Shown here one piece after another: positions 45,639 through 59,500 of a DNA stretch of 64,000 bases (the first letter of the stretch is position 1; each line of letters begins with the position of its first letter). The notes beneath the pieces are model-generated. The model worked only from the letters and a program-made list of their open reading frames with translations. It was not told where the DNA came from and did not search any database. Origin of the DNA: Omphiscola glabra. Taxonomy: Eukaryota > Mollusca > Gastropoda > Lymnaeidae. The DNA lies in the NCBI GenBank assembly GCA_964017045.1, contig OZ024794.1, forward strand, positions 699,501 to 763,500. The letters are read 5' to 3'. The position numbers and the translations under genes are program-made.

Positions 45639-46784
45639 TTTAGGTTTTCCCTATAAATGTGATTACTGTGTAATTCTTTGATCATAATTTTTTTATTAAT
45701 TTTTTTTCATAACTTTCAAACGCATATAAAATGCTTAATATAGTTCCTTAGTTGTCACTTTAAATGTATTTGTAATTTATGATAATAATACTTAAACTTT
45801 TACTAAAATAAAAGCGGATATATATTTTTTTTTTTTTTGCGCATTTAAAGTTATTCGATTTCCGTAAAATATTAGAAAATAACTATGATTGTTTTTAGGA
45901 ATCCGAACGTATGTACATGTTAATATTTTCGGTTCTTCAGCGTTACGGTCAGCATATATATATATATATATATATAAAATTAAAAATCGAATCCCTTCCC
46001 AGAGCTACTTTGTAAGCCCCAGAACCCCCACAATCTAAGAAATATTTCAGCACCCTGGGGCCATCCCACAACCCATAATCAAATCTCAGCGCCCCTTTCG
46101 TGAGTTCCAGAGACCCCCAAAAATATCCAATGCTTTTCATCACACCTGGACCATACCCCACCATAAAGAGTGGGGTGGATTACCAAATAGTGGTACCTGA
46201 ATTTTGAGAACCACTAGGTATTGACCAAACCTGGAGAATTTTGAAAGATCTGAATGGTATCACTGATTTCAACGCTCTTTTGTATTAAATGTTTAACAAG
46301 ATGTTCATCGCGCTAAATTACAACATAATCACTAGGCCTACAGTAATTTATACTACGATCGAGGATTGGTAGATCTAACTAATCTAAGGTTTTGTCTTTT
46401 AAAGGTTAAAATTATTAGTTTATTTTTACAAATGGAGGTTAAAAACTGTACTTCGTTTAGCTCTAATTAAATTGATTGAAGTTGGCTGGCCGTTTGGGCT
46501 GGTTCTGTAGTTGTTGTAGTAGTAGTACTTTGCTAAAAAAAATAAAAATAAGAAAAGATACTCTGATTAAGACAGTGTAAGTAAGTTTAATTAGTAATAG
46601 TAATAATTACCTGATTATATAGAAAAATAATATGTCACTAAAATAAAAACCGGGCAGATTTGAGATAGATTTTAAAAAGAGCAGGCTAATTCAGATAGAT
46701 CGTACCTCATCATTAGGTTTTGGGATAGAGGCCGATGTCTAGTTGTTTATCCGTGATGTCATTTGCTGTTTTGTTATGTTGCTA
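45639..46784. other. Intergenic stretch, no gene seen
   Basis: A TA microsatellite at 45954-45976. TTTTGAGAACCACT at about 46202 looks like a lone hAT end, without a partner. Otherwise AT-rich. Confidence 0.4.
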
Positions 46785-47075
46785 ATGACTTTAGGGTTCA
46801 GGTTAGGTTTAGGGATAGATTTAGGGTTCAGGTTAGGGTGAGGGATAGATTTAGGGTTCAGGTTAGGGTGAGGGATACATTTAGGAAGTTTTTTCATTAT
46901 TTTAAAATGTTTTATTCTTAATTTTACGGGTCGTGTCAACCAAGATGGCGGCCATGGTAAAAGACGCGGATAGATCTCTATACATTTACCGGGATATATT
47001 TTGATTTAGGGTTCAGGTTAGGTTTAGGGATAAATTTAGGGTTCAGGCAACCAAGATAGCTGCCATGGTAAAAAA
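46785..47075. repeat. Telomere-like TTAGGG module with YY1-like boxes, two copies
   Basis: Imperfect TTTAGGGTTCAGGTTAGG / TGAGGGATAGA units (46790-46885 and 47005-47048) are each followed by GTCAACCAAGATGGCGGCCA or AACCAAGATAGCTGCCATGG and then AAAGACGCGG / AAAAACGCGG. Confidence 0.75.
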
Positions 47076-47214
47076 ACGCGGTACGATCTATCCGAAATTA
47101 CCGTTAATTGAAGTTATTTAATGAAGATGGACCATATATTGGACCATATATATCTGATCTGTTCTGACTCTGGTAGGGTACCTTGCTGAATCCATATGTA
47201 ATATTATATTGGCA

Positions 47215-47700
47215 TCATATGTGCAACTATTGGGGATGCAATGCTGGTGTTATAAGGGCTCCTAGCGGATGCCAGAGCAGTTTTGAAGCTCTAGATTGAT
47301 GATGTCGAGTTTACGGCGGTATTGTACAGGTGGTTCCAAGCGATGATTGTGCATGGGAAAAATGATTGTTTATATTGGACTATGTTACACCGAGGCACAG
47401 TGAAACATTTACTATAGTTCCATATGTAATTGCTCATGGGGTTGTTAGAGGTGAAGTTTGTGTTTAGTGAGCATTTGGCTCTGATTATAAGCGATCTGGC
47501 TTCTTTGGGGTGAGATACATGTTTGCTGGCATGGCCGGCACTAGCCCCATGATCACTTTATATAGGAATGTTAGTCGGAGCTTTTCTTGTCTGTCTTTGA
47601 GGGAAGGGATGTCAATTCTTTTTAAGATCGTTGTCAAGCATGGGAGTTCGATAGTAATTGTTGCGACTGAATTTTATGTTTATTACACGTGGTGTGTGTT
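47215..47700 (-). mobile_element. CR1/RTE-type LINE C-terminal fragment
   Basis: Minus strand reads LKRIDIPSLKDRQEKLRLTF then LYKVIMGLVPA, and further on FSPCTIIAWNHLYNTAV and FKTALASAR, with several stops. This follows the order of the conserved tail of many non-LTR retrotransposon ORF2 proteins (ERR..RLTFLYK, FFPRTI..WN.LP, FK..L). Only this 3' end is present. Confidence 0.65.
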
Positions 47701-47719
47701 AGAGAGTTTTAATTAGTTA

Positions 47720-49850
47720 GTGAACGCTCTTCCCTTGCTTGACTTCATGACATATTTTTTAGCTGATTGTGACTGTATTGTGATGTTAAAATTTAGTCGT
47801 GCGGCAGTCATGAATGGAATTTGAGGAAGTGGATGTGTTTTATTTCTGTCTGATAGCGAGCTGCGCTATATGCATGTGTTTATGGAAGTTGAAGCCTGTA
47901 TATATAATTCATTATTAAAGTTATAATTATTATGAAAAGGACTTGAGTTCATTCAGTGATATTAAGAATAGTATAACGTATTACAACATCTGAAAGAACT
48001 TGACGAATTAATCAATCCAGCAGAAAAGAGGAGTTGACAATCATCATAACATTATCCATCTATATAATAAATCTTCAGTATTCAAGATGAGCTCATTAAT
48101 ATTCAAAATGGCAAATTCCATATGATCATATGTCATATTAAATATGAACATAACATGAACACTATTCTTCAAAATATAGGGTCGTGTATATCAAATTGTT
48201 CATATTGAAAAGGGGCACAATAATTTTAAAAAGTAGTATATTTAAGTTTCAGGGTGAACTGGTGTCCCTTAAAAAAATTAAATTTATTTTATATCTCCGA
48301 AATCAAAATCTAAATCTGATTTTAAAATGTACAATTACAATATTCAGATTATAATTGAGATTTGAGTCTTTTTTGCATAGACTCTATGATAGAGGTTTCT
48401 TTTAATTCTATTAAGTATAGGCAGTATAGCATTAGTTGATTAGTTTTTTATAGAAGCCCTACGATTCAAAAAGACTTGTGCTGCTTCAACAACTATTGCC
48501 TACAAATTGCAATCGCATATGATTAACATATTATGAAGTCATTTGATAGGCCTTTAACTTTAAATGAAATAAAACAAAGTATTTTGTGTGTGTGAAGTAT
48601 TTCAAAATACCAATTCATCTGAATACTAAACAAATTTTATTTTTAAATCTATTATGAAGACAAAAAACATTTCTTCACATTTCCATACTACACGTGTGAG
48701 GTAGCTTAGACCAAACTTCTAAATAAGCCTATTACATGGGAGTGGAAGTTTTACTATTAAAATCAAGACATAAAATGAAATATAATAATTATATGACTTC
48801 TTAGTTAATAATATTTGCCTCTAATAACTTAAAATAGAACTTTTAACATTGTTTAGTAATCAAATTAGCCTACTTAAGATTTAAAATTGATTTGCTGAGG
48901 TGGATAGGAGAAAATTTCCTCCATCTTGAAAATGGTATCCAGGGAGGAAACAGCCATATGGTGACTGTTTTGAAACTTTATTAAAATTGTTGGGGTAGAG
49001 TGGGAGAAATTTTTCTTTGCATATTCTTGTAGATTAAAATGTACTTATTGGATGTTTTAAACAGTGGTTATCATGAAAATATGAGACATTAATCAGTAAC
49101 TTATCTTAATTGAACTTGATTTATTTTTCAAAACTCTTTCTTGATAAGAAATGGGAAAATACAGCATTGTTCAGCTTCCAATTGTTTTTAAAATGCTCTA
49201 TCATACAACCTACTTGTAACACAACAAGTTAATGATACTCAGTCAGATGACTGAATTGTTTATTCCTCTACACGGTGGCGTAGTAATTTTAATCATATGA
49301 TGATAATAAGGGGAACTAGTTTTTAGTGGCGTAAGAGGATTGCATGATTTTATGAGTGTAAGGCTGGAAGCCATATTGAGAGGACACGTTTTTAGTCAGG
49401 GAGAAATGGAAGACATATTTCAATGTGATGTGAATTCATGAATAGAATTATATTAAAGTGTGCAAGATTTCTTATGTTATATTGTAACTACATCTGTTAC
49501 ATGGATTTAACTGATTCAAGAATTATATGATTATATTTGTATCAATTATGTGAATAAAGAACTGTGTGATATATCGGACCTATTCAATTCTTGAGATGAG
49601 TGAATAAAATTAAGGATGACAGAAGTAGCAGAAAGAAAGGACCATCGGCAATATTAAGTATTAGATAACATGCTGAACAACTATATCCAGCTATGTTACA
49701 CTACTTAACAAAGAAATGGCAGTCAACCCCATATTTCCCAACACATATGAAATATTTACATTTTCAAGTGTACAAAAAGTTGCACAAGGGGCTCATAAGT
49801 CTGCAGTGATTTGTCACTAACAGAAGAATGATTTAACCAAGTACCCAATT
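47720..49850. other. AT-rich intergenic stretch upstream of FANCI, no gene seen
   Basis: About 2.1 kb without a coding frame, repeat array or element ends that I can support. Confidence 0.5.
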
Positions 49851-49854
49851 TAAA

Positions 49855-50218
49855 GGACCACTGGATTGGTGCAAGTCAGACTTTCAATTTAAGAACCACT
49901 GGTGCAAGTCAGACTATTTCAATTAAAGAAGAAACACTGGACTGGTGAAAGTCAGAATTTCAATGCGAGGACCACTGGTGCAAGTCAGACTAAAAATACA
50001 AGGACCACTGGTGCAAGTCAGATTATTTAAATTCAAGAACCCTTGGACTGGTGCAAGTCAGACTTTCAATACAAGGATCACTGGACTGGTGCAAGTCAGA
50101 CTTTTGAGACTATTTCAATTCAAGGACCACGGGTGCAAGTCAGATTATTTTAAGTCAAGAACCACTGGACTAGTGCAAGTCAGACTTTCAATACAAGGAC
50201 CACTGGTGTAAATCTGAC
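49855..50218. repeat. Degenerate 28-40-bp array just upstream of FANCI
   Basis: GGACCACTGG, ACTGGTGCAAGTCAGACT and TTTCAATACAA modules in about nine copies of varying length, ending about 225 bp before the FANCI ATG, so in the promoter or 5'UTR region. Confidence 0.85.
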
Positions 50219-50442
50219 TATATTTTCAGATTCTAGATTCTAAGGCCTGGTTGGGTCCGTCTTGGCAATATAATTTTTAAAAATTTTATTATATAACATT
50301 CAATAAGTTTTTGTGTCTAAACTACTGACACTAAAGTCCTAAGCATATGCCTTTTCTTAAAGTGATGAATACTACAACTAGGCCTATATTTTCAGATTTA
50401 GAGCTAAAGGGGCAACTCAGTAGGCTACTGATACAAGCATAG

Positions 50443-50526
50443 ATGGAGATAAGTATCTTAGCATCTTCAAAATCTCATAAACTTGATGAATTTAAAAAAA
50501 TTCTGGACTCGAAGCAGAAAGAGGAG
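50443..50526 (+). CDS. FANCI: FANCI exon 1 (first coding)
   Basis: Residues 1-28, MEISILASSKSHKLDEFKKI then LDSKQKEE. TAG immediately precedes the ATG in frame, fixing the start. A possible 5'UTR acceptor TATTTTCAG lies about 50 bp upstream. Donor GAG|GTAAGA. Confidence 0.88.
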
Positions 50527-53500
50527 GTAAGATTGTATCTAAAATAACTCAGGCCTAAATCATTTTCATAAACTTCCTTTTATTTATTTATTTTGCATTT
50601 TAATGTTATCTAATGAAACTGATATTTTTTAAATAATATTAAGAACATTACTTTTATGTTTTTAGTGTGGAGAACTACATTTTAAAAGTAAGATATCTTT
50701 TAATGCTTTGACAGGTGGTGGAAGCTGTTAGTACCTGTATTTTAAAGGCCAATTCTAATCCCATACTACTGATAAAGTCTGTTCTTGATGGTGATTATAA
50801 CATATTTTTTTTTTCTAAAATTCTATTGCTGTCAATTTTTCATGGGTTCATTTTGTTTTAAAATTTTTGTCCCACACGTTATTTAGCATAATTACGTTTA
50901 AATCAAGAGATCAGGAAATAAATTAACTTCATGATACTTCATCTAAATCGGACACTCTCTTCACGATACTTCATCTGAATCTGAGACACTTAATGGGTTA
51001 AAAACAAGGCCAATTATAAATGAAAATGATGCAGCTTTAGTTTAATATTTTTTACATTATTATCTTGACCTAATTAAACTCATTCATTTAGGGAATATTA
51101 TTAATAATATATTAGGGAATATAGAACAATATTTTTGTCACCAGCTTCAAATGACTCTAGCGACCTCAGCATTGAGCGCTGTACTTGTGTGTTGATTGCC
51201 ATTCTCAAAATTCTGCAGAAAAATGAAATAAATACTACAACAGCTTTTGGAATATCCAGCCTTTTACTTACAGAGGTATTTTAATATTTTAAGAAATTTC
51301 ATTGCAAATTTTAAAAGTCTGGATTGGATTAAAGAATACTATAAATGGTTATATTTGATTCTTTAGGAAAATTATAATAAAGTTGAGCATGTCAATTTAC
51401 AAGATAGAGAGAAGGGGAAAGCCAAAAAAAAAGATGAAAAATAACAAAAGTATTGACAAAAAGGTTCATCCAACCAAGAAAATTAGTACAAAAAAAGAAT
51501 TTAAAAGATTTTATCTTGGGTTGTGTCTGAGAGACAACTGTCAAATGCTAGTGAACTCTTAGTTGGCCAATTTCTTAGTTGGCCAATTTTGTCTGAGAGA
51601 CAACTGTCAAATGCTAGTGAACTCTTAGTTGTTAGGGAAATAAATAAAGACAAAGGAAAATTGAAAGGAAGTGAATCATGATAATTTTTCACCATTTATT
51701 TCTTGACCTACTGATAGTTCAGTATCCATTATATAGCCTTATAGAGGAATCTTGTTTCTGTATGTTGTATCTATCTATACTGTTTCATGTTTCTGTATGT
51801 TGTATCTTTCTATACTGTTTCATGTTTCTGTATGTTGTATCTATCTATACTGTTTCTTGTTTCTGTATGTTGTATCTTTCTATACTGTTTCATGTTTCTG
51901 TATGTTGTATCTATCTATACTGTTTCATGTTTCTGTATGTTGTATCTATCTATACTGTTTCATGTTTCTGTATGTTGTATCTATCTATACTGTTTCAGTT
52001 GAAAAAAAACCCAAAAAGCACCAAACTTTGGTTAATCAGAGGGGTAATATATGGGGGACTGTGTTCAAGTTGTGCGAAGTAAATCTTTGAGGTATAATAT
52101 ATGTGGGACTGTGTTTACGTTGTGTGAAGTAAATCTTAGAGATGTAATATATGTGGGACTGTGTTTACGTTGTGTGCAGTAAATAAATAGTGGAACTTCT
52201 ACTTATAAATATGTTTCAGCTTGAAAAAAAACAATTTAAAAGACAGGCTAAATGCTTTCTAAAAAAACAAATTTAAGTATTCTCTCCTAGATCACAATGT
52301 AGCTCTCTCCTAGATCACAATGTAGCTCCCTCCTAGATCACAATGTAGCTCCCTCCTAGATCACAATGTAGCTCCCTCCTAGATCACAATGTAGCTCTCT
52401 CCTAGATCACAATGTAGCTGTCTCCTAGATCACAATGTAGCTCTCTCCTAGATCAAAATTTAGCTCCCTCCTAGATCACAATGTAGCTCTCTCCTAGATC
52501 ACAATGTAGCTCTCTCCTAGATCACAATGTAGCTCTCTCCTAGATCACAATGTAGCTCCCTCCTAGATCACAATGTAGCTGTCTCCTAGATCACAATGTA
52601 GCTCCCTCCTAGATCACAATGTAGCTCTCTCCTAGATCACAATGTAGCTCCCTCCTAGATCACAATGTGGCTCCCTCCTAGATCACAATGTAGCTGTCTC
52701 CTAGATCACAATGTAGCTCCCTCCTAGATCACAATGTAGCTCCCTCCTAGATCACAATGTAGCTGTCTCCTAGATCACAATGTAGCTCCCTCCTAGATCA
52801 CAATGTAGCTCCCTGCTAGATCACAATGTAGCTGTCTCCTAGATCACAATGTAGCTCCCTCCTAGATCACAATGTAGCTCCCTCCTAGATCACAATGTAG
52901 CTGTCTCTCCTAGATCACAATGTAGCTCCCTCCTAGATCACAATGTAGCTCCCTGCTAGATCACAATGTAGTTCCCTCCTAGATCACAATGTAGCTGTCT
53001 CCTAGATCACAATGTAGCTGTCTCCTAGATCACAATGTAGCTCTCTCCTAGATCACAATGTATCTGTCTCCTAGATCACAATGTAGCTCTCTCCTAGATC
53101 ACAATGTAGCTCTCTCCTAGATCACAATGTAGCTCTCTCCTAGATCACAATGTAGCTCCCTCCTAGATCACAATGTAGCTCTCTCCTAGATCACAATGTA
53201 GCTCTCTCCTAGATCACAATGTAGCTCTCTCCTAGATCACAATGTAGCTCTCTCCTAGATCACAATGTGGCTCTCAGTCTCTGTGAAGAAACAAAAGCCT
53301 ATACATAGAAATATATTATGTGCTCAGAGAAGACGAATGACATCACATAGAAATATATTATGTGCTCAGAGAAGACAAATGACATCACATAGAAATATAT
53401 TAAGTGCTCAGAGAAGACAAATGACATCACATAGAAATATATTAAATGCTCAGAGAAGACAAATGACATTTTATCTGAGTGATCTGTGGTAGCTTAATGA

Positions 53501-56500
53501 TTTCAATTTTAGTAGGTGACTTATGATTTGAGTGTTGTAATCAATGACAGTTTAGTTCGTGACTTATGACTTAAGTTTTATAATCAATAACATTTTGGTT
53601 CGTTACTTACGATTTGAGTGTTGTAATCAATAAAAATTGTTGCTTTTGGTTAGAGAAAGACAATTAAATTTGAATATCATTTTGTAAGCACCTACAACCA
53701 AAAATAGTTTTGAATACTTACAATATTTATGTGTGGTAATTTTTATTTAAAAAAAATAAAGAAATGAAAATAAATTGGTTTTGCATTATGTTGTTTCCAG
53801 GTGGATACTTTGCAAGCCAATTGCTTAGGAGATTTAGCACAATTCTTTGTAGACTCTTTGAAACATGGCGGCTTCAAGGGGGGCAAGTAAGTTTGTTATT
53901 GATTCCCTTGAGGAAGTTTTTCAATGGCCACCTATTTATTGTGGGGAAATCACATGAGTGGGATAACTTTGAACCCAGAAGTTCAGATGGGAAATTGTGT
54001 CACTCTGATGAACAACACCTGATAACTGGGATAGTTGTAACTAAAATCAAGCTGAGAGGAGAGAGTTAGACAGACAGAGGCAGGGTCTACGGTTGCAGTG
54101 CTGAAAGTTGCCATTTGATAACTTTCGGCCTAGTTTCGGTTTCGGCCAAAACAGAAAAGTTAACTTTCGGTTTAATTTTGGTTGCGGCTGAAAGTGATTG
54201 AGACTTTTGGCCATCTGGCCGGAAGTGACTGAGGTTTTCGGTCATCTACCAGAAGTCAGACTGTCTCTAGGCCGGCAATCCGATATTCATTATTGCTCGA
54301 CGTCTTGCTGGCATCGTTGTTATATGACTAATACTCTGCGAAACCTGCTCACAGCTGTATGATTACCTACTTGTCCAAAATTTCTAAAAAATTTAATTTC
54401 AATTTGGCCGAGGCAAATGGAAGAAAAACTAAAGGAATGGTCATATTTATATCATTATTTTTGTTTTAATTTTTTCAAAAATAAAATTTGGAACCCTAGG
54501 TTTATTCAATTCATTCATTTGTGATATTCATTTTGATTTATCATCATGCTCATCAATGTTTTCATAGGCAAAGATGAATAATATTGAATAATCCCAGGGA
54601 ATGGTAATTTTTCCATTATTTTTTTTCTTTTATTTTTATTATAAAACTTGAGGAAACTTAGGCTTTTTCAATTCATTAATTGAAATTCATCATTATCATG
54701 CTCATTTTTTTGGATGAAATAACATGCGTGTGAATGTCTCACGGGTCCGTATTATAATTATGTAGTAAGCCTACTGCAGACCTGTTTACTTTTATGATTT
54801 TGGCCACCAATTTAGATGTCTTGCGGTTCTCCGTCAAGACCCTTTAGAACAACAATTTTAAGAGACCTGGTTAAAAAAAAAAATTCCCTAACGAAATAAT
54901 TACGTCATCAGCACGGAAAGACTAATGTGTTGGTGCTGGGCTAAATATTAATACAGCGATATCTTGCCAGCTATTTATGAAAACACAAAGCATTAATGTG
55001 AAGATAATCGCGAAACATTTTTTGGATATTTTTATAGCCTTAATAACTGATATTTAGGGGACAATTCAATAATTATTGTAGGTATACGTTTTAGGTTGTA
55101 ATTATATTATAAAAGCAAAGGGCAGTCAAGGGTCTATTTTGCATGAATTTTGGTGTTTGACTGCCTCATGCTAACTGTCATGGTAACCTCGTGATAGACA
55201 AGCTGTAAACAACACGATAAGAAGGTGTGCTGAGTTTCTCTATGATATAAATACATCTTAATGTGGTCATTTTGTCTTTATAGATGTGCTGAGTTTCTCT
55301 CCAATGTATTACGTGTTATCAATTCAAGGGAAACCATTCCAAAAGGAGAAAGTGAAGTGAAAGGTTCAGAGTTCAAAGGTCAAATCATCAACAGCATTTG
55401 TTGTAGCAGGTACAAGGGAATGGTCAGATTTTCATTATAATTGTCTTAAAAGTCTATAGTGAATATTTTTTTACAATTAACAAATTTAAAGATAAGTTGT
55501 TTTTTTTTTAAAATTATCTTTAACAAACTATATAAGGCTTAATTCACTTAATGTTTTTTTCTAACAAATGGACTTTTCATGCCTAATGACAGATGGGATC
55601 CAACAATGGCCGTCCACATGTCCACCATGTTTCAAGCCATTCCATTAACATCTGACGAATTAAGGTTCGTCATTGAGAAAGTTCTGCGATTATTTATTGA
55701 CCTTGACCTTGCCGACCAGCCAACCGCCGTGTATCAGCTGCTGCTGCTCTCTGCCAAGGTAACAGAATATAACAATGACTGATGTTAAAAAAACACATCA
55801 TGATATTGATATGTTTTATAACACAAGTTACTGCATTCTTGTAGTTCATCATGATATGTTTTACTTCTACATATCTTTATGTAATTTATTATGCTTGTTT
55901 TACTATGTCATAAAATTGGAAAGATGTCCTTCCATAAGTCCTAATTAATGCCCACCTGTCCTTCCAAGAGTCCTACTTAATGTCTAACTGTCCTTCCAAG
56001 AGTCCTACTTAATGTCCAACTGTCCTTCCAAGAGTCCTACTTAATGTCCAAATGTCCTTCCAAGAGTCCTACTTAATGTTCAACTGTCCTTCCAAGAGTC
56101 CTACATAATGTCCAACTGTCCTTCCAAGAGTCCTAATTAATGTCCAACTGTCCTTCCAAGAGTCCTACTTAATGTCCAACTGTCCTTCCAAGAGTCCTAC
56201 TTAATGTCTAACTGTCCTTCCAAGAGTCCTACTTAATGTCCAACTGTCCTTCCAAGAGTCCTCCCTTAATGTCCAAATGTCCTTCCAAGAGTCCTATTTA
56301 ATGTCCAACTGTCCTTCCAAGAGTCCTACTTAATGTCCAACTGTCCTTCCAAGAGTCCTACTTAATGTCTAACTGTACTTCCAAGAGTCCTACTTAATGT
56401 CCAACTGTCCTTCCAAGAGTCCTACTTAATGTCCAACTGTCCTTCCAAGAGTCTTACTTAATGTCCAACTGTCCTTCCAAGAGTCCTACTTAATGTCCAA

Positions 56501-59500
56501 CTGTTCTTCCAAGAGTCCTACTTAATGTCCAACTGTCCTTCCAAGAGTCCTACTTAATGTCCAAATATCCTTCCAAGAGTCCTACTTAATGTTCAACTGT
56601 CCTCCCAAGAGTCCTACTTAATGTCCAACTGTCCTTCCAAGAGTCCTACATAATGTCCAACTGTCCTCCCAAGAGTCCTAATTAATGTCCAACTGTCCTT
56701 CCAAGAGTCCTACTTAATGTCCAACTGTCCTTCCAAGAGTCCTACTTAATGTCTAACTGTCCTTCCAAGAGTCCTACTTAATGTCCAACTGTCCTTCCAA
56801 GAGTCCTCCCTTAATGTCCAAATGTCCTTCCAAGAGTCCTATTTAATGTCCAACTGTCCTTCCAAGAGTCCTACTTAATGTCCAACTGTCCTTCCAAGAG
56901 TCCTACTTAATGTCTAACTGTACTTCCAAGAGTCCTACTTAATGTCCAACTGTCCTTCCAAGAGTCCTACTTAATGTCCAACTGTCCTTCCAAGAGTCTT
57001 ACTTAATGTCCAACTGTCCTTCCAAGAGTCCTACTTAATGTCCAACTGTTCTTCCAAGAGTCCTACTTAATGTCCAACTGTCCTTCCAAGAGTCCTACTT
57101 AATGTCCAAATATCCTTCCAAGAGTCCTACTTAATGTTCAACTGTCCTCCCAAGAGTCCTACTTAATGTCCAACTGTCCTTCCAAGAGTCCTACTTAATG
57201 TCCAACTGTCCTTCCAAGAGTCCTACTTAATGTCCAACTGTCCTTCCAAGAGTCCTACTTAATGTTCAACTGTCCTTCCAAGAGTCCTACATAATGTCCA
57301 ACTGTCCTTCCAAGAGTCCTAATTAATGTCCAACTGTCCTTCCAAGAGTCCTACTTAATGTCCAACTGTCCTTCCAAGAGTCCTACTTAATGTCCAACTG
57401 TCCTTCCAAGAGTCCTCCCTTAATGTCCAACTGTCCTTCCAAGAGTCCTACTTAATGTCCAACTGTCCTTCCAAGAGTACTAATTTATGTCCAACTGTCC
57501 TTCCAAGAGTCCTACTTAATGTCCAACTGTCCTTCCAAGAGTCCTACTTAATGCCCAACTGTCCTTCAAAGAGTCCTAATTAATGCCCAACTGTCCTTCT
57601 AAGAGTCCTACTTAATGCCCAACTGTCCTTCCAAGAGTCCTACTTAATGTCCAACTGTCCTTCCAAGAGTCCTATTCAATGCCCAACTGTCCTTCAAAGA
57701 GTCCTAATTAATACCCAACTGTCCTTCCAAGAGTCCTACTTAATGCCCAACTGTCCTTCCAAGAGTTCTACTTAATGTCCAACTGTCCTTCCAAGAGTCC
57801 TACTCAATGCCCAACTGTCCTTCAAAGAGTCCTACTTAATGCCCAACTGTTTTTCCATAAGTCCTGAGTAATGTCTAACTTTCTGTTTGAATAGGGACAC
57901 AAAAAGTTGGTGTTGGAAGGACTGTGTAAACACTACACTGCCCAGGATGATGCAAACCGAGGTCGCGGTTTAATGATTGACAGGTAAGATTTGACTTATA
58001 GGTGTCTTGTTGGAATAATTGGTAGTAAGACGTGATACTCTCATGGGATACTTGTTACGCTCTTATGTCACAACGCAGTTTTCTGACTTTGGTGCTTTTA
58101 CATGGAGTTTACACCCTCCCATAGAATGGATCTTTTACTAGGATGACATTTCCATTCCATCATTTTACTGGGATGACATTTCCATTCCATCCCTTTCCTT
58201 GGATGACATTTCCATTCCATCCTTTTACTTGGATGACATTTCCATTCCATCTGCTTTAAATTAATGAAGTTAACCTGTTCATTTAACCTGTTCATTTAAC
58301 TTGTTTTGAAACAAGATCTCAGCATTTTTGCTCAACTTGGAAACATCTGCCATTTTGTTCATTTTCATCTTCTTCTATATCTGAGAAATCTCATCCAATA
58401 TTTTTGTCGAACTAATTTCAGTGAGGACCTGATGACCGAGTCAACATGCTTGACCACTTTACGCCAGATCGAAGGCACCGTCATTCTTCACATCACGCAA
58501 GCCGTCAAACAAGATCGTGAACTGGGAGTACAGTTTATCAAATATGTCAAGGTGAAACTGTTCTCTTGTCCTGCGATTGTCTACATTCCTATGATTGTCT
58601 AGATTCTTAGAGACTGGCAACATATCTTAGAGGCTGGCACCATAACTTAGTGGCTGGCAAAATATCTTAGTGGCTGGCACCATAACTTAGAAGGGGGCAT
58701 CATAGCTAATAGGCTGGCACTATAGCTTAGAGGCTGGCACCATAACTTAGTGGCTGGCACCATAGCTTAGAGGCTGGCACCATAATTTAGTGGCTGGCAC
58801 CGTAACTTAGTGGCTGGCACCATAACTTAGTGGCTGGCACCATAACTTAGTGGCTGGCACCATAACTTAGTGGCTGGCACCATAACTTAGTGGCTGGCAC
58901 CATAACTTAATGACTGGCAACATAGCTTAGAGGCTGGCTTTGATACAAATTTTGAAACAATTCCATAAAAGATACTTTCTTGATTTCCATCTAAAATTCC
59001 ATTTGATTACGCTATATTACCAAATTGCTCAATATGCCGATAACTGATTGTCTGCCGATTATTTGGTGCCAGCCAATGATATAACAGTTCTAATTTGGTG
59101 CCAGCCAGTGATATAACAGTTCTAATTTGGTGCCAGCCAATGATATAACAGTTCTAATTTGGTGCCAGCCAGTGATATAACAGTTCTAATTTGGTGCCAG
59201 CCAATGATATAACAGTTCTAATTTGGTGCCAGCCAGTAATATAACAGTTCTAATTTGGTGCCAGCCAATGATATAACAGTTCTAATTTGGTGCCAGCCAG
59301 TGATATAACAGTTCTAATTTGGTGCCAGCCAGTGATATAACAGTTCTAATTTGGTGCCAGCCAATGATATAACAGTTCTAATTTGGTGCCAGCCAATGAT
59401 ATAAGTTCATTAGTTGGTACCAGCCAATGATATAACAGTTCTAATTTGGTGCCAGCCAATGATATAACAGTTCTAATTTAATGCCAGCCAGTGATATAAC

